Origin: Lecanicillium sp. G3
Lineage: Eukaryota > Ascomycota > Sordariomycetes > Hypocreales > Cordycipitaceae
Length of the DNA stretch: 64,000 nucleotides
Direction of reading: 5' to 3'
NCBI GenBank assembly: GCA_037575805.1
Contig: JAZHPD010000043.1
Coordinates: 1 to 64,000, forward strand
The notes under the pieces are model-generated. The model was not told where the DNA came from, made no database searches, and saw only the letters and a program-made list of their open reading frames with translations. The translations under genes were made by a program, and so were the position numbers. This document shows positions 45,519 through 55,215 of this stretch, in pieces. Position 1 is the first letter of the stretch, and the number at the start of each line of letters is the position of its first letter.

Positions 45519-45954
45519 ATGATGGCTAGGCGAGCTGTCTCGGCGGCGCTGGCGCTGCTGCAGTCGGCGACGGCGACGGCACCGGAGACGGGAAAGCACC
45601 CGGACCGGCCCCGTTGGTGCGGCAAGGCGTATAAGCCCGGGTAGGTTTACGCTCCCACCTCGCTGCGCCGCACGAAATCGAGAAAAGGAAAAAAGAAAAA
45701 AGAAAAGAGAAAAAAGTCGCAACATGAAAACAACAAAACCGAGGACAGATAATTTTCCGGAATAATGTAGCTTGTGCTGACCTTGTCAGATACCCCAGCT
45801 TCGAACCAGGCGGCGAGACCCTCGAGCCGCCGCGGCTGCCCCTCCCCGCGCTGCACGTCCAGCTCAAGCCGCGCTACAACATCTACCTTGAGGGCGACGT
45901 CCGCGGCGACTTCATCGTCACGCCGCGATATCCTCCTACTTTGGCGTGTCCTGA
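45519..45954 (+). pseudogene. Truncated remnant of a secreted-protein gene
   Basis: Starts with two ATGs and a signal-peptide-like leader (MARRAVSAALALLQSATATA). Exon 1 (45519-45640) ends in a good donor (GTAGGT), and a 149-bp intron with a CTGAC branch point ends TCAG at 45789. Splicing in phase 2 gives RWCGKAYKPGYPSFEPGG and then a Pro-rich stretch and KPRYNIYLEGDVRGDFIV, which looks like genuine, conserved N-terminal protein sequence. Near 45927 coherence is lost. The best continuation (ISSYFGVS, then TNLDDSAATAPPTS) needs a frameshift and crosses a TGA at 45952-45954, and nothing recognisable follows. I read this as the 5' end of a larger secreted protein gene, disrupted or deleted. The family is not identified; a secreted glycoside hydrolase is one possibility from memory. 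Confidence 0.5.
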
Positions 45955-47202
45955 ACCAACCTCGACGATTCCGCCGCCACGGCGCCCCCAACGTCTACAA
46001 TATACGGTATCCAGCACAAGACGTTTTGGTTACAAAAAAGGAGATCAGACGGCACGTAATATATCACACAAGCCCACACATCTAGACGTACCATCTCATC
46101 AGCCTTCATGTCAGCTTCCATCACCATCCTACATCTCCAGAGAAGCTTGCATATAGCCCTCGCGCAAACATCACAGGCTGGAGACGACCAGCCTAGTTGG
46201 GCGATCCTGGACAGCGGCGCTCGCACTCGCATTCGCGTTACCTATGCGGGCGGAGGAGGATGGACAGTCAGCACTGTAAATCTGCGCTGACGGGAGTTTG
46301 GGAAACGCCTGTGGTGTTTGCTGACCGGACGGGGATGTGCTGCTGCGGCTAAAAATATATGATTATGGGAATAATCCAGATGTTGACTGCTGAGGTTGAT
46401 TCCCAGCCTCTGGTAGTTTCCTCCCCCCCCCCCTTGTCGTGGGAACATAGACGGAAAGACAATCGTGCAAGTGCGTAGTATGTGAAGCTGTCTTAGACCG
46501 AGCTGCATGTGGAATACCATGATAGCGACACTTTGTGTTAGCGTCGCATCAGCGCCGACGTTGCCTATAACCACAATGCCTGCAGGCCCAGTCTCTTCAT
46601 ATATATAACTCGTCCTCGCGCGAGGGTCTCGCCAGTACGCAACGCATAAGCAGCGCAGTTCGCACTTCCAACTGATCAGTTCCGACTACCGGAGAGCATA
46701 TACTCCCAGCAATCATCATGTACCCAACATGTTCATCACCACCGAGGCACAATCACAATTCCCACCGCCAGAAAACTCGTCATAATAGTAGATTTGGATG
46801 CTCTCGCTATATTTCTAGTTCATTCGCAACATATCGTTGCAGGTCTTGCTGCAGTCTTTTCCGTCGTCATCATGTCCGATACTGGATTCGCGCGAAATTG
46901 CAACAAACATGCCGCCCAAACGGACAAATAGTATACCAACAACGAACAAGGCAAGAAAATTCTCCAAAATCTCCCGATACAAAAAAACCCAAACGAGTAC
47001 AAATATCCCGATACCAAAGCCGAAAAACAAAGATATCGCTCCTGCTGACTGTAAAGAAAAAAAAAGATTCCGATGTAGGCCGTGGTTGACTAAATCTATA
47101 TGCAGTTGTGTTGTTGTAGTTGTTGCCATGTACAGTATAATGTAATATATCTTTCGTTTGCCGAGTCGCTTTGTACACTGGTTGCTATGTCGTTTGTCGT
47201 AT
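45955..47202. other. Intergenic, no gene supported
   Basis: Follows the truncated secreted-protein remnant and precedes the 3' end of the DUF4048-type gene. Low-information open frames occur on both strands. There is a C9-10 run near 46424-46434. I see nothing else. Confidence 0.55.
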
Positions 47203-48895
47203 CTATACACTGTTTTCTTTGTCCCGTGTTTCGGGCGCAACCAGGGACTTTTCCCATTCGTCCATGAGGTTGTTGGCGGTGCGTTTGATGTTACTCGGGG
47301 ACAGGCGGTTGACCATGCTGGGGAGCAGTTCGTCAAGTTTCGAGTTGCGCGCCATATTTTCTTGTGATGAACGTTTGGGTTTTCTGCCTGATTAGCTTGA
47401 AAGAAAAAAACACTGCCAGGTGGTACACTTACAAAGGCGTTGTGCACTCTTCGGCCTTTTCGGGAATGGCCTCGATGTCGTCCATGCCCCCATTGTGAAT
47501 GGTTGAGCCGCTCCATCGACTCGACTTGGCCGAGGCAGGCGACTCCCAGTTGGCCCAGTCATTATCCTCCAGCGTTTCGAACCCCAGCGGCGTCCAGGAG
47601 AACTGTTTGCCCTTTCCGCTGGACTTTGTCTTTTCCGGCATGGAAATGACATCATCAGCCTTGCTGCCCAGTACAGGACCCTTCTTGACGGCGTCAAACG
47701 TCGGATTCACTTTGGCTCGCGTAGCAGACAAAGACGATTTGCGGTCGTGCCCGGTCGGTGTCGCGTCGCGATCTCTCCCTGAGGCACTCAGAGTCCTCGT
47801 TGGCATGGCAGAATGACGCTGCGTGGTTGGGCCACTGATGGGCTCGTCGCCGACGGTGATTTGTCGAATGTCCTCCACAAACGCGCGCAAGCCAAGTTTA
47901 AAATCCTCGACGAGCTGAGGAACTCCCGCAGGTGGTGGCTGGCTACGCGGCTGCCAAGTCGCACGCTTGGACAACGCGGGGCTCTGTCCTGGAGGGGGTG
48001 GGACTGTTCGCTGACGTGGAGGCTGGGAGATGGTGCCATCGATGCCTCCCTTTTCTGGTTCAAGGTTGAAAGGCGCGTCGGTCCTGGCGGGGGAGAGAAG
48101 CGACAGGGTGCGTGCATGGCCGCCACGCATGACCTTTCTGCGGCCCTGGGTAGGAGTAGAGGGGCTGTTCTGCTGGGACTGCAACCAGAGCTTCTTGCGG
48201 TCGAGGTCGACGCTGTGGCGGGTGGGCGACATGACGGTTTCTGGAGTCGAGCATTGCTGAGGGGAGGCGAGCGACTGGGACTGAATCTCGGCGGCGCGCT
48301 TCTGCATGGATTCCTTGGAGGTCCATTGGGCCTTGAGGGAGGCGAGATCGGCTTCGGCACGTGCGAGGTCTTCGCGCAGCTCGAGGACCTTTCTCTCCTG
48401 GGCGGCGATTGCTATTATAAAATCGTTGACATCCTCGAGAGCAGGAAGCACAGGAGTCTGAGCGGGAGTAGGCGGTTTTGATGACAAGGCGGGAGGCGGC
48501 CCAGCAGAGGAAGGAGGGCGGACGGGCTCGCCCCTGGATGAAGGCGCAATGGGCAGTGTTAGTGATAGTCGGTTAGCGTGCCGGGGCACCGAGGCGATTG
48601 AATGCGCGCGGGCATGTGTGAAGCGCCTGGCCGAGGGCAATTCGCCAACAGGCCGCGGGGGCGGCGGCATGGAATCGGTACTGATGGGTTGTCTCGCTGA
48701 GCTTGATAGCTGGTGCTGTTGCTGTGTTTGCCGTGAAATTTCGTCGTCCTTGACCTGCGCCAGCGCGGTGTCAGGGGTAGGGGAAAAGGTGGTGGACATG
48801 GCCATGGCCGTGGCTGTAGTAGGCGAGAGGGGGTTGTCGTAAGGAGAGCGGTCTGCGGCCGATGAGCGGCGTCGAATCTCGTGATTGGAAGCCAT
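47203..48895 (-). CDS. Conserved disordered protein, probably DUF4048 family
   Basis: Two exons, 47433-48895 and 47203-47383, join in phase 2 across a 49-bp intron (GTAAGT...GGCAG with a GCTAATC branch point). The product is 547 aa from the ATG at 48895 (MASNHEIRRRSSAADRSPY); an in-frame ATG at 49204 would add 103 residues. The second exon reads LKPKRSSQENMARNSKLDEL, then LPSMVNRLSPSNIKRTANNL and MDEWEKSLVAPETRDKENSV, clearly coding in character. The protein is Ser/Pro/Arg-rich. It has one confident helix (about residues 160-195, AAQERKVLELREDLARAEAD) probably forming a coiled coil, and an aromatic patch (FSWTPLGFETLEDNDWANWE) near the C-terminus. I believe this is the ascomycete family catalogued as DUF4048. 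Its function is unknown. Confidence 0.75.
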
Positions 48896-50846
48896 CTCGA
48901 GGCGTTGTTGCAAGAAACTGAGCCTGGAGGAAGAGGAGCGGCGGCGGTGGTGGTACTGGTGGTGGTAATTTGGTGGTGGTGGGCGCGAGGCCGAGGGAGC
49001 AGCAGCGGCGGGCCCAGGGCCAGGTCCAGCACCAGCAGCTACTGGTACACCAGCGATGGCCCTGCGGAGCCCCAGGCGGGCAGGGGCGCGAGCTGATCTG
49101 GCGATGTGCGGTCGGCGGTGACGAGGCTGGATCAGATGGCGATGTTCATGGATGAGGACGAGGGAGCGGTTGGCGACGGCGATGCGAAGATGAAAGGCCG
49201 TCATGAGGCGATTTGGCGGATAAAGAGATGGAGGTTCGAGGGTCTGCCCATAGTAGTCGGCTTTGAGAGGCGCGACGACAAGAGTGTTTGCCCACTGCAC
49301 TGGTAGAGTGGCGCGGGCGTGGTTGGCGCTACTATCAGCTCTCTGGCCAGGGTGCGGTCGGGTCGGGGCTCCCCTAAACTAATATCTAGTTTGTTTTGAA
49401 CCCTTTTTTTGGCTTTTGGGATGATCAGGGGAGTGAGCCTTGTTTCGACTCGACCGGGATGTTTGGATGAGCGCGGCGGTGGCAGGCTAAGCAGGGTCGC
49501 AGTGGTTTGTCTCGTTTGTTGTGGCTGGGTTGCGAAATCAAAACAAGAATAGAAAAAGGTTATTTTGCCTGGCGAGACAAGGTGAGATGGTTGACGGGGA
49601 AAGGGAGAAGAATCAAAGAGCGATCGATCGAGCCGGACGAGTTGAAAAAGCAAATAATTTCGAATGAGCGGATGCAAGGGCGCGTTGCGTGTGCGCGATG
49701 CGCGATGCGATGGTTATACGTAGAGCTGGAGCAAACAGTCTGGTGATGCTAACCGCGTGGTGTTTGCTTTGTTGTCTTGCCCATGTCTCGGTCAGCTCAC
49801 GTATAGCGGTCGGTACTGACGGCGTGGGGGAGGAGACGCGAGGATGAAAAAAAGAGAGACAGGCCGGGGAGGGAATGGAGTTTTGTTTACGCCAATCTAG
49901 GCAGCATCACTGAGACTGACGTCCGAGGATTGTTAAGAATGAGGGGTCCTGTGACGCATCTATCAGATGGAGACCGCAGACTGCACTGCCAGTACGGATT
50001 ACTGTAATTGCCGACTACGAGAATGATGCATGCTGGGCCATTGCTTGAGTGACGCGGAGCGGGCATGGCAGCCCAGCCTGGCAGGACACAGGCAAGAGCA
50101 CTACTGGCAGGCGCAGCGCACTGCTTCCTTCCTTGCTTGTTAGTTGCCTCCTCGCTGCCCGGACAACAGCGGACCGCCCCCAGAATCAGTGGATTCGGTT
50201 CCTGAACTACTCCGTACTTACTCCTGCTAGCACTGGGCCACTCCAGCCTACCAAGTACCCCTCCTAATAAATCACCAGCACAGATACTTACCACGGTCCC
50301 CGCCGCTCACCCGCTTTTAGTGGCCCCTTCAACGCTGAAATCAGGGCACACTCTTGGCTTCCTCGCCTGATGATGCCACCGCCCGTCCTTGCGCTTGAAT
50401 CATCATCACCAGATTCACCCGCACTAATTACTCGACTCTACAGCTGCGACGACGCTTGTAGGCATAAAGTTCCTTGTTTTGGTGTTTCTATTCTTGTCAC
50501 CACGCTCTCTAATTTTATATTGCGGCGTTCGTCACTGGACAGCAGAGCTGCATGCGACGCTCGATACATCACGTCACAGTACGACTCACATTAACAGCCT
50601 ACGTTAGATTCATACATAACGAGTAAATCACGTGTTTGAGAATTCTTTGGCAAACAACATTGATTAGCCAAAGATGTTATAGTTGTAAGAATATGACCAT
50701 TCGATGTGGCCCAAGCCACGCTATACAAGAACGAGACCCTAAAATCAAAGACAAATAATAATAAATAGACGAAAAATATAATATTTACAGATCCAGGCAT
50801 ATATGATTTAATAGCCCAAACGCCGTTTCAAGCTTTAATACCAGAG
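48896..50846. other. Intergenic, DUF4048 upstream region and ABC transporter 3' flank
   Basis: The part below about 49.3 kb may be coding if the upstream ATG of the DUF4048-type gene is used. From 49.3 to 50.8 kb I see no gene. Features include a TACTCCGTACTTA motif (50208-50220) and a block at 50519-50583 that recurs downstream of the second ABC transporter copy. Confidence 0.55.
50519..50583. repeat. 3'-flank block shared with the second ABC transporter copy (copy 1)
   Basis: About 62 bp aligning with 62003-62063: both contain GTCACTGGA, then AATACATCACGTCACA or GATACATCACGTCACA, with scattered substitutions between. The block lies about 265-330 bp downstream of the ABC stop codon at 50847. 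Confidence 0.7.
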
Positions 50847-53800
50847 CTAATTGCCCAAGATGCTTCCATTAGACATCTCGAGCGTAACATTCGTGTCCGT
50901 AATACTCTCCTCCCGATGCGCAACAATAATAATGGTGCAGTCTTGGAAATACTCCTTCATCATCTCCCTCACAACCTGGTCCCGCCAGCGATCAACGTTG
51001 CCTGTCGCCTCGTCTATTAGCACGAGCCTGCTGCCGGTAAGGCGCCGCCGGATCACCGCCCGCGCAATACACAATAGCTGCTTCTCGCCGTACGAATAAC
51101 CCACTTCCGACAGCGGCGCATCGAGGCCACCCATCGTGTCCAATTGATCCCAGATTTGCAACCTCATTAACGTTTCCTTAATGATTTGGTCCTTCGTGGC
51201 CGCCTCCTCCTTGCCCTTTTCGTTCCTTTCGTCCAGCTGTTGTTTTTTATCGCCCCATACCGTATCAAAGGGTAGCATATTATCGCGAACGGTACCATCT
51301 AGCTCAACCTGGTCCTGCGAAATAGTAATAATACGGGCTCGTAGTTGATCGCGAGGTGCCGTACTCAGGTTAATACCGTCAATCATAATTATACCGTCAT
51401 AGTCTAGGAACCCGAGCAGCGTATATAACAAAGATGTTTTACCGCTCCCAGACCGTCCCTTTATACCAAACTTCTGTCCGGGCCCTATAGAGAATGAAAT
51501 GTCGTTCAAGACAGGATTTTGCCGCCTCTCATCTGCTCTATAGCGCGCAGTCACACCACTGACACTAACTTCGCCCCTCGATGGCCAGTTTAACGGCAAG
51601 TCGGATGTGCCCGCGTCAGACTCCGTCGGTGTGTCTCTGATGAATGCCCGCATTCTCGTCAAAGATCCAATGGCCGTTTCCAAGGCCGTCCAGTGTATAA
51701 TGAGCTCATTGAAGCACCCGCCGAGGACAACCACAGCCAAGAACGAAAGCCCAACTGCATTGGCCGACGAACCAGCCTGTATGAATAGAGTCAAGATAGC
51801 GAGAATCACACCAACTAATGCTGCTAGGAGCTCTGTGACGAGCCCCAGAAACTGCTGGGCCGAGAACAGCAGGTAGATTGGTTTCTGCGATTGATCCAGT
51901 GCCAGAAGGCTCTTTTCCAGCTGCTCCGCCTGCCACCCATAGCTCCGGATATACATTAGGCCATCGGCAGTCTCCCTCAACGACGTGACCACTGGAGCTT
52001 GCCCCTCAAGATCCAGGCGCCGGAGCTGGCGCGATGTACGGAGATAAAACCGCTGGACGTAATAAAGAACAAGAATAATGACCGGTATGAGAATTGTCAT
52101 ATAGGTGGCCCCTGATAAGGCAATGCCCACCTGTATTAATGTGCCAGCTAGATAATAAAATGAGTTATGCAGAGACGGCGGAACACGTTTGGTCAAGATA
52201 TCCATATCAACACTGAATCTGTTCAGAATAGATCCAGAGTCCGTGACACTAAGAAAACCAAGTGTGGAGCGCATAACAGTGTCGGCCATCTTCTTGTGGA
52301 GGTTAATGGCTGCTTGCGGGCAGATATGGTTGAATATCAGATAAAGTCCAAGAGCGCAGCACGTTACGCATCCGAAAGGAATGAGGGCGTATCCAAGAAA
52401 GTATAGTTTGTTTGCGGGCGCGTTTTGGATCCAGTATTTAAGATAGATTCTGGGGATACCGTCTGCGATACCCGTCGCTGAGATCAGGGCAAGCCATATG
52501 AGCAAACTGAGAGTTCCAATTTGGTCCATCCAGAATAGATATAGCCTCAGGTCGCCTTTGTTGTCCACGCTTTCGTTGACACGTTCCACTCCAGGCTGGG
52601 GAGGCACAGGCGAAGGAGCTGTTCGCAGTTCCACGGCATCATCGTTTTGATCCTTTATCACTCGTTTGTGTTCTTGACGCAGCAGGCTCAGAATCCGCGC
52701 GCGGAATGATTTGTCAATTTGGCCTTGCTCGTAGGCAAGGTTTCCGTTTCCGTCCATGAAGATAAGACCGTCAGCGATGTCCAAAGATTCAGGCAAATAG
52801 GTTGTCATAACAACAGTCGTATTGGTTTGGCGGAAGAGCCCGTCCTTGCCACAAAGGTTTTGAAGGACGGCACTGGCTGTAGTACGATCCAGCGCGCTGA
52901 AAGGGTCGTCGAGCACTGCCATCTCCGCTCGCGCATAGGCAGCCCTCGCCATGCCGACTCTTTGGCGTTGTCCGCCACTTAATCGGATACCGCCAGTGCC
53001 AATAACATATTCTATGCCTTCCTCGAATTGCCTGATATCTTCCAAGAGTCCGCACGCCGTGACGACAGTCATAAACCATTCCTCATTATACTCGTTATTG
53101 CCAATGATGCATTCTTGGAGTGTGACATTAGGTAGCCAAGTGGTATGGCCACAGAAAGCCATGGCGATATCATTAACATAGAGTATACCGTCGAGGATTT
53201 CGACTTCTCCAAGCAGACTATGCATAAAAGTAGTCTTGCCTGCACTAGTCGATCCGAATACCGCGTTTACCGAGCCAGGAGCGAAGGACAGATTAATATT
53301 TTTGAGGACGACCTTGTTTGTTCCGCGCGGCGCAAGAGTGACATCGACGAAATGAACGAGCCGTGACGGGTCTTGCTGAACCGTTTTGGTCACGATCTCT
53401 GACCCGCCACGGCCAGTTGGCCATGGTCTCGTCTCCTCACGAGGGGACTCGCTCAGCAACACCCGCGGATCCTTATGCTCTGGCTGGTTTAAAAACTCTT
53501 GGATTCGTTCAAAACATCCCAGCATGGCTATGGTCAGCGCGTATCCTTTGAATAGGCGTGCTAGCGGAGTCTGGACGATAGCCACAATAGCCAAGGCGGG
53601 ATACATGATCTCAGGCTTTAAACGGTCTCCCAAAGTACCCCAGAACAGTGATGCTGCAACAACAACGATAGGGACCATGAGATCGGTCATCATAGAGTTG
53701 CTAACCATGCCGACTTGAATAGTGCGGTACTTCCTCGAGGCTTCCATTTCGATAACTCGAAGATATTGCATGTATTCGGCAGCTTTCGGGCCCAGACCTA

Positions 53801-55215
53801 ACATCTTAATAGCTGTAATCTGAGAGAGAATATTCGAAGTTTTTGATACCCTGGTTTCGATTTGTTTGTTCCAGTTCTTGAGCGCCTTATTAGTATATCT
53901 TCCGAAGAGAATACCAACCACGGTCGCATAAGTAAGAGGAAAAACAATAACGAAGCTCGATTGCCTCACAAATTTGGCCAGGAAATACATCCCTAGACCC
54001 GCTTCTATGAATGCAAACGGCATCTCAAAGAACATGGGCATACCTTCGTTGATGCCTTCCAAGTCGGCAGTCATGAGAGTAACAGCCGCATTCTTTTTGG
54101 CATCAACTACTTCCAAGCGAAGGATTTTGGCCATCATCATAGATATCAGCCCGCCTCGAATCCGGGTGAGTAGTCTATAGGTCATCTGTTCCGCAATAGC
54201 TCGGGCTACAGCAGCTCAACAGAACGACCAGAAAGTGCTACCGACGAGGGACCCCTTCGTCGAATCATCGTCTGTGGAGTTGATAGAGCTTATGACTCTT
54301 TGCATGCTAAAGGGCTGTGCAAAAGTAAGTCCGATGGAAACTAGACGTGGGACGCATGCGGATAACATGGCACCCTTCCAAGTGATGATGCAGGCGAAAA
54401 ACAAAGCGTTTGCCCTTCGCCGTTTGCTAATTTTGAGACGAGCGGACAGCTCTCCAAGTAAGCGCCTGGAAGAGAACTCGATGCCGATATTGGGCAGGGT
54501 TTTAATACGGAGATTGCCGCGCGTGCCGATGCGGAAAACTGGGAACAAAAAGAAGAAGAAGCTTCGACTCCAGAATCCACTGGTTGACTCTCCCGAGGAA
54601 GCATCGCGAATGCTCGGGTCAATGAGAGAACCAACCTTTGAGATTTCCTCGAGAAGAAGTAGGGCTAGATGGACGCCCCCGGCAGCAGCTGCAAGACCCC
54701 CAATGGAAGTAAGGCCTCTGATGAAATAGGAACGACTTTTTGCGGCATCAAGAAGAATGCTCATAGCCAGATATAATGAAACTAAGGCAGAGGACCTGAT
54801 CGAGTGCGCATGCTCGATATATAGGACGGCGCAAAGACAGAGCGAGGCAACCAGATCCAACGAAGCTGCAGCCGTCGTTGTACTGGAACGATAGTCTTTA
54901 TAGGTAGATCGGAGGACCAGGCTGGCAACCTCGAGGCAGACTAGAACAGCAGCAACAGCCTGTAGCGGATCTTGTTAGTCTTCAACTCGTAGCTGCGCCA
55001 AGGCAAGCTGAGTGAGCACCTACTTGCTTGATCCATAGTAGCACGCTGGGACGAATGTATAGCGGCTGGCGCCGATAGTATAGAAATGCGGCGGAGCCAG
55101 AGACCAAAAAGAAGCAAGCGGGCAAGATTTCAAGAATAGTCTCCTCAAACTTGAGACTGAAGTCGAAGATGGGAAAGGAAGACGGCCAGAAGCTGCTGTC
55201 CCCAGGCAGAGACAT
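50847..55215 (-). pseudogene. ABCC-type multidrug transporter, full length but with one in-frame TGA
   Basis: Two exons, 55024-55215 and 50847-54959, join in phase 0 across a 64-bp intron (GTAGGT...ACAG, branch CTAAC). The coding frame is 1434 codons, the normal size for fungal ABCC exporters with an N-terminal TMD0. The start MSLPGDSSFWPSSFP matches family N-termini. Codon 312 is TGA (54216-54218), within the first transmembrane helix region before MTYRLLTRIRGG. Everything else is open. NBD1: Walker A GSTSAGKT (633-640), LSGGQ (724-728), Walker B MAVLDDPF. NBD2: Walker A GRSGSGKT (1232-1239), altered signature YSYGEKQ (1352-1358), Walker B LVLIDEAT and H-loop His about 1413. Predicted substrates are amphipathic drugs, toxins or conjugates exported across plasma or vacuolar membrane. 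It is either a very young pseudogene or a single sequence error; annotated as a pseudogene with that doubt. Confidence 0.85.
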
